This document shows, one piece after another, positions 43,885 through 54,580 of a stretch of 64,000 nucleotides of DNA (position 1 is its first letter; each line of letters opens with the position of its first letter). The notes beneath the pieces were generated by a model. That model did no database searches and was not told the origin of the DNA. It saw only the letters and a list, made by a program, of their open reading frames with translations. A program made the position numbers and the translations under genes. Source of the stretch: Knufia peltigerae (Eukaryota > Ascomycota > Eurotiomycetes > Chaetothyriales > Trichomeriaceae); contig JAPDRN010000069.1 of assembly GCA_030247855.1 (NCBI GenBank), positions 1 through 64,000 of the forward strand, in the 5' to 3' direction.

Positions 43885-44741
43885 TCAATGTACCCATGGT
43901 GTCGTTTCACCACGACGACGTTGTGTTGATAGCGGCGGATATCATGTAGAAGAATGATCAGGTACCATTGTGGGCTCCACATGGTGAATCTCATGGCTGC
44001 TAAAAGGCCCGTCCTTCCAGAAGCATTGACTTGTACTTCCCGTTGCACAACTCTCCATGACATCGAAATGTCATACTCCGTAGAGTATAGCAACATGTGA
44101 AAGTTGACGTGCCTAAATATCTTGCTGGATTACGGATATAACATGCAACACGAACTTGAAGTTGTAAGCATTTGTTGTGAGTGCAAGTCATTTGGGGGCT
44201 GGATGTGGTATTGCTATACGGTAGGGGATACGGGAATAGCGTAATGCAACATAACAACCATCTGCTGCCTCCTCTACGTCGTCATCGGCTAGGAAATTGA
44301 AAATGTCCTTTCGCACCAAATCTACTCCGTAATAAGCTTGATTTTATTTTAGGCTTTTGCCTCATCTCTCCTTTCTCCTCCTGGTAGCTAGCTTCGAGGT
44401 GGATTTTACGGGGAGGGGGGAGGGAGGCTGGGGCGGCAACCTCACAGCAACCATTGCCCTGGCATGGGTGCAAAAACACTGGGTGTACGCATCACAGGCG
44501 CTGGCGCGGGCGCGCGAGACATGCTTCCCTCGAGCTTCCCTGTTTTTTTTTCCCTCTCTATTTGTTCTTCTTTTTTTTTCTTCTTGAATTCCCCCTTTCT
44601 TCTCTCCTATCAAGTAAATACTTTGAGTACTCTTGTCATTATTCTGATCCCATTGCTGTTGCGAAGGCCATAATTCGAGTTTCTTCGTCCCGACTTGCAA
44701 CTGAGACAAGCCAATCGACTCGCTGACGTCACTCGGAAGTC
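43885..44741. other. Intergenic region between CHZ-motif and Tudor genes
   Basis: No gene is seen. Two copies of TACTCCGTA lie at about 44,073 and 44,323. A long pyrimidine-rich tract (TTTTTTTTCCCTCTC..., CTTCTTTTTTTTTC) at 44,540-44,600 precedes the Tudor gene. Confidence 0.5.
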
Positions 44742-45535
44742 ATGCCTTCTGATGAACCCGAGAAAGGAGACAAAGGTACGTGTGATTCCCTACGCGTTTT
44801 TCGACCGTACACAGACGAGAATTGCCTTCGTCCACACAGCAGAGATGCCTTGCTGTAAATGCTTGATGCTGAGTGTGTCGGCGTTGAATGTAATGTGAAG
44901 TGTCCGGTAGAGCGCATCGTGAACGGGTTTCCAGCCCTCTTGGATTGATGACCAAATGCATGACAAGAACCCCCAATTCGCTGACACAACACTCTGTCGT
45001 AGTCTCATGGAACTGGGGTGGAGGCGCACCAGGAGGCACAGTAGCCGAGAAGAAACACGAAGGAGAGGTCTCCATCACGTCCAAGCGTGGCAACAAGATC
45101 AAGAAGAATGCGGAACCAAACAACCCGGCTGTCAAGGTCGAGCGATCGGGAAATAACGTGGTCAAGAAGGCGTCCGAACTGAATGTCGAATCCAAGGCGA
45201 ACGGGTCAGGCGGTGGTGCCGGCGGCGGCGGCGGCAAAGACGAGGACAAGGACAAAAAGGCCGGAGACAAGAGGAAACACGACGAGGCCGAAAAGAACGG
45301 CGACAACAAGAACAAAAACAAGGACGGCGGTCTTGATGAGAACGCCGAGGGCAAGACTGTCCGGCCCGGCGGCAAGACAGATAATGCCGCAAAGAAACAG
45401 AAGAAGGATGACGGTGACCAGACAAAGGCTGGACGGCCCAAGAAAGGGGAGGGTGCGGCTTCAAAGTCCAAAAAGGACCCTACACCTCGGTCCACCGAGG
45501 GTGTTGGGTCGCGGACAAGGAGCCAGAAGAAGTAA
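44742..45535 (+). CDS. Hypervirulence-type Tudor domain protein (DUF2945)
   Basis: Two exons, 44742-44775 and 45003-45535, with a 227-bp intron, give 188 residues. The domain fills about residues 11-70. It has VSWNWGGGAPGGTVAEKK, EGEVSITSKRGNKIKKNAE and PAVKVERSGNNVVKKASEL, a small beta-barrel found in fungal HVA1-type proteins and bacteria. The rest is a low-complexity tail of Lys/Asp/Asn/Gly ending in SRTRSQKK, with AGRPKKGEG resembling an AT-hook (GRP core). I infer nuclear, DNA- or chromatin-associated function. The family name comes from a fungal gene and does not by itself imply pathogenicity. Confidence 0.88.
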
Positions 45536-45711
45536 TGGGACATGGGTTTCTGGTCGATACCTGTAGGATCTTGTCTCGTTTTCCTGTATTAGTTACCCGT
45601 GATATGCTCTGTTTCCTCCACATTCGTGTATGGGCGAGGATGGACTCTCCATCGTTTCGATAGCAAGCATCTCCCAAGGAGACCTTGTACATGATCGTCC
45701 TCCCGTGAACC

Positions 45712-46466
45712 TCACGTGTACTTTCGCTTTTTGACTCGTCTGTCCGCCGTCCAAACCTTGGCCTCCATCGCGTCGGGGTCCCTATTCCACCAAAACCATC
45801 CAGTCTGCACAGCATCCACGAGGCTCTCAAAACCAAACTCACCGTGGTCATAGTACACTACGGCCTGATCTTCGATGCGCTCCAACTGTACCACGAAGTC
45901 AGGTCTGACAGGAGTGTGCGGCCACGTAGCAAGGCCCAAGACCCCGTCCAAACCAGCCAAACAGGTCTCGCGTGCGAATTCGTCCTGAAATGTGGAGGTG
46001 GTAAGAGTATCCGGCGTCTCGGTCCTGTTGTCAATCGACTCGTGTTGTTCTTGGTAGACCTCGAATTCCACAGGCACGTAGATGCCTGGCTGGCCCATGA
46101 GATCAGTAGCGAGCATCCTTTTGCGGATTTTGAGATCAATCGAAGGGTCATCGTCCTTTTTGTGGAGTATTTGGTACGGTGTGGCGGCGTCGGCGCACTT
46201 GACAAGTGTTTCAGTTGGTGAAAGGTCGTACGCACGGTAGAGCAACGTGACACCCCAGGTCTGATGGCATCTGGTCTGCTGGAGGAGTGGTTTGGCGATT
46301 GTTTGGACGAATTCGTGGCCTGCAAGGGCAATGAATATTTCATGGGCACTGTACTTGGGGTTCAGAGCAACGTTTCTTGTTTTCCCACTGGGACAGAATG
46401 GCGTACTTACGTTTTGAGGTCTTTCAAGGCCATGTACTTTTCGTGAGAGTATGTTGCTGCCGCCAT
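45712..46466 (-). CDS. Unknown fungal protein, 230 residues
   Basis: Two exons, 46466-46411 and 46348-45712 on the minus strand, with a GTAAGT donor and a GTACAG acceptor, give 230 residues starting MAAATYSHEKYMALKDLK. I do not recognise it. It is soluble, with no membrane segment or signal. It contains HEFVQTIAKPLLQQTRCHQTWG, PGIYVPVEFEVYQEQHE and an aromatic C-terminus (TGWFWWNRDPDAMEAKVW) that ends in a basic KKRKYT, a possible nuclear signal. It is tail-to-tail with the Tudor gene (176 bp apart). Confidence 0.7.
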
Positions 46467-47581
46467 TGTGCACGTGGATGTGGCTCTTGTAGGCAGGCGA
46501 GTCGGACGACAATAAGCGTGAGATGGCGATGTGGAAGTCCCCTCTTTGTGAAGAAGACAAACGAATAAACGAACGGACAGTGTCAACACTGAGAAGGAAC
46601 AATGCGCAGATTCTCATGATGTGCTCCGTAAAGGGGGATCCATTGCACGAGCACAATGGCTCAGGGACTGGGTTTGCTCTTGTGAGAAACCATTGAGAGC
46701 CTCTCTGATTACTTCGGACAGAACAATCGAACATGTACTTGCCTTGGATGGGAAACTTGCAAGTAGATAACGTGTACTTACCACTACTAAAAGCACTCTC
46801 ACCGGTTCAAGGGCTCAAACATACTGTATGGGCGCCATGCAAACCACTCACGGATAAGGACAGAGGTGTCAATGTCACCGTCATACATTGTGGTTCAGAA
46901 AATGATTCCTTGTGGCTATACAAGGAAAAACGTGATGATTAAAGATGGTGATTCTCGAGACAATCACCAAACTCGAGGTGAGAAAAAAAAAGTATTTGGC
47001 TGTTTGTTTAGAAGTGCCTGATTTGTACAAGTATCGGGTGGCTGTGAAGGATTCAGGAACAATTCGGAGGAAGTGAGCCGAAATAGCTCAGAGTTCTAGG
47101 CAAGAAGAGGCCTAGAAGATTCCCCTTGGCGGCCCCCTATAACAAGCCCCCGTTGCCACCATTGGGCACTTGGATGATGCCTAGCGAGGTTGTGACATTG
47201 GTGATTGGGGGGCCAAGACCAGTGCCCAACTCGAACGTTTTACCTTACCTGATGTATTGTATGTGCACTGTTCAATGGGTCTCGCTAGCCTCCGCTGTTT
47301 CAAAACATCACATGTTTTCACATGTAACAATAGTAACACTACAAAAAAGATAAGAGTTGCTCGGAATCGTCACGGAACTACGGAGTACAGGCATAAATGA
47401 AAGACTGGTTTTCTCTTTTGAATAATTGACACCGAAAAATGGACTGAGAACAAACGCTTCTTTGATCTGAAACCATGTCTACAGGGTCTTTCACCTCAAC
47501 ACCACCACATGTGCACATCAAGTCAAGTCGACCGATCACCATTCAATTCTTTTTCTCTCAACATCTACAATCAAAGCACCA
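46467..47581. other. Divergent intergenic region
   Basis: No gene is supported. The stretch contains one TACGGAGTAC copy (about 47,379) roughly 200 bp before the TDT transporter ATG. Confidence 0.5.
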
Positions 47582-48936
47582 ATGATCCATGTCATCACCA
47601 CCAACAGAAGCGTCGAAGCCGAAGCGTCTAATTCCAATTCCAACGATGACATGTTCGATCCCAAAGAGAATCGTAACGTGCCAACGTCCGAACAAGGCCT
47701 TGCACGCCTCAAACATCTAACATGGGTCCGTCTTCCATCCTCTCCCTCAACGCGTATTTCCTTGGGCTTCACTTACTCACCCTCCATATACAGGCATGGT
47801 TCACATTCCCCATGGCGACAGGCGGTCTCGCCCTTCTCGTCGCCCCGGATAATCAACCTCACTCGTTCACCGGTCTCCTCACCATCGGCAAGATCCTCTT
47901 CATCTTCGACCTGGTCATCTTCACCCTGATCGCCGGGTCAATCACGTACCGCTTCATCCACTGGCCCGGCACTTTAAAAGCCAGTCTGGCCCATCCCACA
48001 GAGTCTCTCTTCTTCGGCACATCCTTCCTCAGCCTGGCGAGCATCATCACCTGCCTGGCGCACTACGCCATCCCTTCCTGCGGACCGTGGCTCGTCACCA
48101 CCTACCGCGTCCTCTTCTGGACGTACTTTGCCACCACCTACGTGATCGCCGTGTGCGCCTACCTCGTCCTCTTCACCAACCCTCGCCTGCGCATCCAAGA
48201 CATGACCCCGGCCTGGGATCTGCCCATGTTCCCCTTCATGCTGTGCGGCACCATCGCCAGCGCCGGCATCCCCACCCAACCGGCCAAGTACGCCATGCCG
48301 ATGCTCTTTGGAGGGTTGACGGCCCAAGGTCTCGGGATGCTCGTGTCCATGGGCATGTACGCCAGCTACGTGCGCCGCATGATCATGTACGGGTTGCCTT
48401 CTCCCGCGAGCCGCCCCGCCATGTTCATCGCCGTCGGCCCCCCCAGTTTCACGGCCCTCGCCATCATCGAGCTGGCCAGGCACTACCCGGCCGCCGCCGG
48501 CTACGACTATTTCGGCCCGGACGCCGTCACCGCGCAGATCGTGCAGGTGCTGTCCCTCATGGTCGCCGTGTTCGTGTGGAGCCTTTCGTTCTGGTTCTTC
48601 TGCCTCGGCGTCATCAGTTGCGTCGCCGCCAGGGGCAAGTTCAGGTTCCATCTCAACTGGTGGGCCTTTGTCTTCCCCAACACCGGCTTCGCCCTGGCCA
48701 CCATCAACATCGGCCGAAGCCTGAAAAGTCAAGGGGTGCTGTGGGTCGGGTCGGCCATGACGATTTGTTTGGTCCTGACCTACCTATTCGTTTTGTACCA
48801 CCACGTGCGCGCCGTTTGGAGAAAGGACGTCCTGTTTCTGGGCAAGGACGAGGACAATTATCATCCGGAAAGGATGGCAAAGGTGGAATCCAGGGGAGAA
48901 GATCCAGAAAAGTGCGTTTGCGTCAGTGGGGGTTGA
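47582..48936 (+). CDS. TDT-family transporter (Mae1/TehA/SLAC1-like)
   Basis: Two exons, 47582-47725 and 47794-48936, give 428 residues. A hydrophilic N-terminus with Ser/Asn runs leads into about ten hydrophobic helices. The first after the junction reads WFTFPMATGGLALLV, a fungal TDT hallmark; later ones include FALATINIGRSL and the GMYASYVRRM loop. Members carry C4-dicarboxylates (malate) or sulfite (Ssu1 group) through the plasma membrane by proton-coupled or channel-like transport. The substrate is not resolved here. The C-terminal tail is hydrophilic (ERMAKVESRGEDPEK). Confidence 0.92.
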
Positions 48937-49014
48937 GTCTTGACCTCGACATAATAATGAGTTATATATAGATTTACTTGAGAGGTATAGAATTCGTTTC
49001 TTCTCGGCCTGATT

Positions 49015-50139
49015 TCACAACATACTCTTCGCCCTTGCGACCTTGACGTTACTTCGAGGATAGTGGATGCGAACACTGACTCCGGTTTTTGTTTTCGTCA
49101 CGATGGTGACCTTCTCGGCTGTCAGTCCCACCAACTCTCCAGTATCCTTGTTCTGGAACCCACTAGGTAAGTCGGTCGTGTAAAGATCGACCTCGACACC
49201 TTTTTCGTTTTGGAGATTTGTAGGATCCCACCGAACCATTTGTAGGGTTTCTTCTTCCCAAAACTCAGCCTCTTCGATCATTTTGACTGCTTGGTCCTCG
49301 TCAATTTTACGTATCGGATACAGAGGAAAACGACCCGATGAGGAGTTGCCCGAATGACTTGTTGTCTTTTGTTTCTTTTTATCTTCAACAACCTCATTGA
49401 TCCTCTTGACCCAAGCCACAACCCTAGCATTTTGGGTTTGATCCAACAATTCTGGGTAAGCATTCTTCATACTACCTTTTCCTTGACCTCTGTACAACCA
49501 ATCGAATACCCAACCGACATGTACATCAGCCAGGCCGGGCCTCTGTCGGTCGTCAACGGTCCCCAAAAACTGTCTACCGTCACTCAACATACCGTCCAAA
49601 ATCTCGAGTGTGATTCTGGTTGACGTCTGAGCATCTGGGATTTTTTCAGCCATGCCTTCTTTCGTGGTCGTCCACCCGGTGAGCTGTTTTCGATCCTCGA
49701 TGAACTCTCGACTTTGAGCGACAAAATAATCGTAGGTGACCAGCGAGCCTGTCCTCAAGAACAAAACCTCCAACGCCCAAGTTTCCAGAACTCGTTCGAT
49801 CGCGGCTTCGTAAGGGTGTGCCGTCGGATCTGCCCCTAGCCGTGGAATGGTGGTACCGGCGGTACCGGTGTATCTCTCTTCCAACATTCGTATGATGCAT
49901 CGCGAATCGCAATACACGTCACGACCGACGGCCAGGATCGGTATTCGACGGTACCTCACCCCCAACCGTCCGAGGACCGGACGTGGCATCACGTTGTCGA
50001 CCTGACAGAGGTAAAACGGGACACCACGGATGGTGAGGTACCAGTCCAGACGTCGACCTATGACCGTCGTACTAGAGTTGAAAAGTATTATCGGTGGCAT
50101 TTTGCTTGTACTGGTTGTGACCGTAGTAGATGATGCCAT
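49015..50139 (-). CDS. GST-fold protein, function unknown
   Basis: A single exon of 374 residues from the ATG at 50139; a second ATG at 50100 is equally usable. The N-terminal thioredoxin-like part is IILFNSSTTVIGRRLDWYLT, RRIPILAVGRDVYCDSRCII (cis-Pro and the usual 'ES' position as DS) and MLEERY. A helical domain follows (ADVHVGWVFDWLYRG, position of the N-capping box). The C-terminal ~110 residues form an extra module (GLTAEKVTIVTKTKTGVSV) with alternating beta strands, absent from ordinary GSTs. This fits a fungal-specific GST-like family of unknown activity. Confidence 0.82.
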   Translation of the reverse strand: MASSTTVTTSTSKMPPIILFNSSTTVIGRRLDWYLTIRGVPFYLCQVDNVMPRPVLGRLGVRYRRIPILAVGRDVYCDSRCIIRMLEERYTGTAGTTIPRLGADPTAHPYEAAIERVLETWALEVLFLRTGSLVTYDYFVAQSREFIEDRKQLTGWTTTKEGMAEKIPDAQTSTRITLEILDGMLSDGRQFLGTVDDRQRPGLADVHVGWVFDWLYRGQGKGSMKNAYPELLDQTQNARVVAWVKRINEVVEDKKKQKTTSHSGNSSSGRFPLYPIRKIDEDQAVKMIEEAEFWEEETLQMVRWDPTNLQNEKGVEVDLYTTDLPSGFQNKDTGELVGLTAEKVTIVTKTKTGVSVRIHYPRSNVKVARAKSML

Positions 50140-50920
50140 GAACTGGAAACTGATGGTGATGGTAGGGGTATTGTTCCGTCTTTCTCTCTCTCTTGATGAG
50201 ATCAACGTTCGTATGACCACAGTCAAAGTGAAGTCTTGAAACCAGTATCACTTACAGGACTTGCCGTCCGGACACCATGGGAGGGGCGAGTGCTCTGTAT
50301 ACACACACGACTCCTTGGATTAGCAAAACATCAATCAACATACTGTAACCCAAGCCCAGACTTACCCCTCAAGTCAAGAAAATCAGAAGATTAGCGAGTC
50401 AAAGAGTCAGGCCTCCCCAAGCCAACGCATGCTAATAGTTCCTACCTGGGTACTCGCACCCGTGTAGCGTACAGTAGTTCGCTCAATTCGATGCACAGTT
50501 TGGGGTCAAAAGTGGTACCAAGTACGGACTAGGTAAGTCGTAGGTAGTCGTGGCGTCTATCCTCCGCCACCAAAATATACAAGTCCCTTGGAGATGAGAT
50601 GGAGATGTAGTACTGTAGATGGTTCTGGCCCTCCGTACCGTACAGAGCAATTCCATCCCTTCAAGCTCCTTTAAAGACATTAGGTAGGTACTCCGTACGT
50701 ATCAACAATGGTTGATCTCCCAATCCTGGATTCTCCGACTTCGCCTTGTTAAAAAATGGCCACAAATACTCGAGCTCGTACGAAAACCAAGCAACAACTC
50801 CGTACGCAGTACACCTCTTTGCAATCAAGCCCTTGTCGTATGACATATTCATCGCTAGATATATATAAACATACACATACACATAGTATAATACAACAAG
50901 TCATCGTTGGAGGGCCAAAA
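50140..50920. other. Intergenic region with dense CGTAC/TACTCCGTAC sites
   Basis: No gene is seen. TACTCCGTAC lies at 50,689-50,698, with near-copies at about 50,633 and 50,800. A TATATATAAA sits near 50,860. Confidence 0.5.
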
Positions 50921-53900
50921 TCATGTTCCTTCAACCTTGGACGTTGATGGTCCTCGTACATTTCCTGACTTCATTGATCCATACCTAACCGAAGGTGATC
51001 TGGGGACCAGTAGCCCTCTCCTGAAATAGTCAGAAACATTCAGTGCTCCATGCCTGTCCATAAAGCGCTGTCGCTTCTTGTTGAGGCCTGGGTACGGCGA
51101 AAGTAACCAGGAATGGAAGGCCACAGGAATATTCAATTCTGTTTCAATGTCATCTGATGACAAACCCCAACTTTTCGCCAACGCCGTGGCCCATGCAAGG
51201 AGGTCGTCAAGCTCGGTGCGTGTTTCGCTGGAAAGTTCATGCTCGGCCTCCTTTTCTGCTAGCGCTGCGTTCACTAAGATCTGCAGAGTATGCAAATCAG
51301 GTACAACGACCGGATTGGTTTGGAATCCACTCGCCGATGTGGCGTCGTTCCCAGAAGACACAAATGGAACCTCGCTCCTGTCGTTCTCAATTCCTAAGCC
51401 TGTTGGCAATGACAATTCTGCATTTTGCTGGCCCGCTTGAGGATCGCTAAAGCCAGAGTCAACCTCAATAGTCTCGTCACGTGGGACCTCGTCGGACGTC
51501 GACAGAGGTAGTCCAGACCAGTCGTCGGCCGGGGAGTTGGTGGATAGAGTCGATGATAGTTCAGCTGGCTCTGCGCTATCTTCGAACTCGGAAGGTTGAA
51601 CATGATCCTTCGTATTGTCATTGCTGGGCGACACCCAACCATTAGGTGTGCAAAATATCTCCCATATCCGTCGACCTTCCAAAGCGCCTTTTACTTCGAC
51701 AATCGCAGAAAATATGACATTGAAAGTTGCCCTGGTCAATTGTGGAAGATTGCCGACAGGATACTTGTCCAGATAAGGCGCGACGAGATCTCCGAGGCTG
51801 CTGTCTGGAATAGCTTGTAGCACATGGAGGAGTGATTTGACTTGTTGCCTGAAGAACTTTCTTTGGAGCACAGTAAAGTCAGATGCCGGACCATTGAAAC
51901 GACCAGACAATATATCAACCAATAACTCCTCAGCCTGCAAAAGGTCCTGAGTAGCACCGTCTCTTTGTTGAATCGTCGACTCAACCTCGAGCTGCAAGAT
52001 TGAGGCTGCGAGATTGGCAACGATACTCGGGCTGTAACCGCCTGTTTCTGAGGATTTGAGTTGTCTTAGAAGGAATGAGACGTCGTCCCACGCACAAAAA
52101 TGGATTTGCGCATTGACCAGAGCTCTGAGTAGGTTGACGGTCGGTTTCCTGTCCGACCTCGCGGACTGCTCGATTACAGACCTCAACAAGAACAAATCGT
52201 CCTTCGCGATTGCGTGTCGGCTCAAGCCACTTGCAATGGATGGACGTCCACGTACTTCCACAGGTATTAGCGGGCCATCGACGTCTGAAGAGTGTAGAAG
52301 CCAGTCACTCAAGCCAAATAATTTGGCGCTGGTCACCAGGTTGATGATCAATAACAGCTTGTATTCGGGAATTTGGCCATGAGAATCGATATACTCTGTA
52401 TGGCGCTTGGCTGGTCTGGATGTAAAGAAGCCATCTTGGGAACGCCCAACACCAGACATGAACTCGCCGATTGCTTCGAGTTTGCTTGTATCCACAAGCT
52501 GTTGAATGCGAGTAAGAACATCAACAGCTTTTGTCGCACGGTGAGATTCAATGTAGGCCTGTAAAACCTGGTGCCAAAAGCCTGCTTGGAACAATGTATG
52601 CTGTAGTATGTAATCATACGATAGGCTGGGCTTCTGGAATGGCCGATCTTTCATGGTCCGGAGCGAATGCAAATGTGAAACCGTCAGCGCCCAGTTTTCC
52701 AGTCCATGTGGACCGGTCCTCAAGCCAAAGTTCTCCGTCTGAAGGAGGCGTACAGCTAGGTAGTCAAAATAAGCTGGTGCCAAACAATGTGGTTCAAGGA
52801 AGGAGAGGACATCGCTGATCTTTTTCTCAATGCCAGTAGTCGAGCGGAAACTAAAAGAATCGACACTGTTGATCAGGCAGTCGGTCAGTGCCAGGACCAC
52901 CTCAGCACTGATTGTCCTAGGTTGCATTTGAACAAAAGGGTCCTCCCGGCTGTAAGCTTCAAAGCCACCAACCGTTCCACCTGGCCGTCGCCTGACCCGA
53001 TCCCAGTCGATTGAAGGGGTCGATTTTTCCGTGTTTTGCCCACTTGTTGTCCAGTGTACTGCAGACCAGGGGTACTCGGTGTCTCTATGAAGAGACCGTA
53101 TGATACGAGCTCCTGCAGATGGATACCCTCCTTCAACACAACACCAGAGAATGAACTCGATCCAGACTTCTGGACCAAGTTCCCGGAGCTTGAGGCGAAA
53201 GCGGCCGCCCGGTAGTGCCTCATCGTAGGTCAGATCTTGTCGGGAAGAATCCCCAGCAGCCGCTCGAGCGAGTTCATCCTCTTGCTGCGCCTGCCAAACT
53301 GCATCCGACAGAGTAGAGAGAATTCTTGAATTCAACAGACTCAATATTGGCGACTGCTGTATATTCGTTGGTGCCTTTGGCATAGCATAGGTGTACACGG
53401 CCGAAGGGATCAAGTCAACATGATGGATTTTGGCGAGGATCAGGAGCACCGTGTGCATGATTCGTTTGGCATCTTCCGGGGATTGTCGAATTGAAGCAAT
53501 GATAAGTTCGGCCAAGGATTGCCAGAGGAGAGGCATGACTCTTTCATAGCCCGTCTCGCCAACGTTGCTGTCCCAGTTCAGGTGAGCATTCGACATAGAC
53601 TGCCTTTTCACATGACTGGCCGCATCGAGCTCTATTGGCTGCTTGACGAGTTTTGAGAATGAGAACTGCGGCCAGGCGATATTAGAAGGCAACGTCTGCT
53701 CCACAGAAGAGCCCGGTAGTGACTCCGCTGGCTTCAACAAGATTTCTACCAGACACACAACGGCCTTGTGTCGACCTTGACCAAGAACCATAAATGCGAG
53801 AAGATCAACTCCTGTGAAAGACTTTGCATCTTGTAGGATCTTGAGCACATCATCAAAGTCCTTTCGTTCGTCGAAGTCGGTTCGAGCGTCGCCCCGGAAA

Positions 53901-54253
53901 GAGAGGCCCACGTCTTTGGAAAGAAAGCTCTCCAACAAGGAGATCCAGTATTCAGGCTTCTTCTTCTGGGCTTTTGTCACTCTCGTGTATCCTCTTGAAA
54001 ACCCCCATGCCCATCTCTGTGTCTGAGCAGACTGCACTCCGAGGTCCCTTGATGTCGCAGGTAAGGCATGCGGCTTTGGCAGCCGCACCGGGGATAACGG
54101 CCGAGTACGGAAGGTCGAGACATGAGATGGAGATGGTGTATTTGACGGTAGGTATATGTCAGAGTGCGAGACCGGCTTCGGAGGGTATTCTGATCTACGA
54201 GCGAAGCAGTGCAGATGTCTTCTGAACCGGCTCTGCTCAAACCATCTGCGCAT
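50921..54253 (-). CDS. Large putative mitochondrial helical-repeat protein
   Basis: A single exon of 1,110 residues from the ATG at 54253 (the frame is open further upstream without an ATG). The N-terminus MRRWFEQSRFRRHLHCFARR is Arg-rich and amphipathic with one acidic residue in 20, a classical mitochondrial presequence. The body is helical with no catalytic motif and has PPR-like pieces such as TRATFNVIFSAIVEVKGALEGRR and LHTLQILVNAALAEKEAEHE. A disordered acidic segment (about 920-1000) lies between them. Similar long fungal proteins act in mitochondrial RNA stability or translation; that role is inferred and no clear PPR array was counted. Confidence 0.75.
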   Translation of the reverse strand: MRRWFEQSRFRRHLHCFARRSEYPPKPVSHSDIYLPSNTPSPSHVSTFRTRPLSPVRLPKPHALPATSRDLGVQSAQTQRWAWGFSRGYTRVTKAQKKKPEYWISLLESFLSKDVGLSFRGDARTDFDERKDFDDVLKILQDAKSFTGVDLLAFMVLGQGRHKAVVCLVEILLKPAESLPGSSVEQTLPSNIAWPQFSFSKLVKQPIELDAASHVKRQSMSNAHLNWDSNVGETGYERVMPLLWQSLAELIIASIRQSPEDAKRIMHTVLLILAKIHHVDLIPSAVYTYAMPKAPTNIQQSPILSLLNSRILSTLSDAVWQAQQEDELARAAAGDSSRQDLTYDEALPGGRFRLKLRELGPEVWIEFILWCCVEGGYPSAGARIIRSLHRDTEYPWSAVHWTTSGQNTEKSTPSIDWDRVRRRPGGTVGGFEAYSREDPFVQMQPRTISAEVVLALTDCLINSVDSFSFRSTTGIEKKISDVLSFLEPHCLAPAYFDYLAVRLLQTENFGLRTGPHGLENWALTVSHLHSLRTMKDRPFQKPSLSYDYILQHTLFQAGFWHQVLQAYIESHRATKAVDVLTRIQQLVDTSKLEAIGEFMSGVGRSQDGFFTSRPAKRHTEYIDSHGQIPEYKLLLIINLVTSAKLFGLSDWLLHSSDVDGPLIPVEVRGRPSIASGLSRHAIAKDDLFLLRSVIEQSARSDRKPTVNLLRALVNAQIHFCAWDDVSFLLRQLKSSETGGYSPSIVANLAASILQLEVESTIQQRDGATQDLLQAEELLVDILSGRFNGPASDFTVLQRKFFRQQVKSLLHVLQAIPDSSLGDLVAPYLDKYPVGNLPQLTRATFNVIFSAIVEVKGALEGRRIWEIFCTPNGWVSPSNDNTKDHVQPSEFEDSAEPAELSSTLSTNSPADDWSGLPLSTSDEVPRDETIEVDSGFSDPQAGQQNAELSLPTGLGIENDRSEVPFVSSGNDATSASGFQTNPVVVPDLHTLQILVNAALAEKEAEHELSSETRTELDDLLAWATALAKSWGLSSDDIETELNIPVAFHSWLLSPYPGLNKKRQRFMDRHGALNVSDYFRRGLLVPRSPSVRYGSMKSGNVRGPSTSKVEGT

Positions 54254-54580
54254 GACCTGGGGTTCTTGAACGAGAATGCATTTGGGCTGCCTGTTTACAC
54301 GACAAGAGTCTGGCAGAGAATGCACACTTTAAAAGAGCAGTACAAAGTTCGCCATAAATATAGACCTCAAAGTCCAATATAACCGCCGCAAGCAGTGTCG
54401 ATGATGTCTACACTTTTTTTTTCGGACTCGACGCGCGACAAAGAATAGAAGAGCGTTTCCTGGTTCTGTGGTGGGCCGGGGTAATATACGGTGAAGCATT
54501 TGATTATGAGGGATTACTTTTTCCTGCCCGTCTATCGCTCCAAGATCTGCCACCTCCGGACCTGTGCCTAATGTTACATC
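54254..54580. other. Intergenic region
   Basis: No gene is seen. This is the 5' flank of the mitochondrial protein gene and the 3' flank of the membrane protein gene, with a T-run at about 54,413-54,421. Confidence 0.5.

Noticed and set aside
44900..45020. ATG inside the long intron as the start of the Tudor gene
   Set aside because: The upstream ATG at 44742 with a GTACGT donor and a CGTAG acceptor gives MPSDEPEKGDK joined directly to VSWNW, the natural start of the domain.
47974..48732. 252-codon minus-strand ORF and a 294-codon plus-strand ORF over the TDT gene
   Set aside because: Both are shadows in other frames of a GC-rich real exon; their composition is His/Gly/Arg- or Glu/Gly-rich with no domain.
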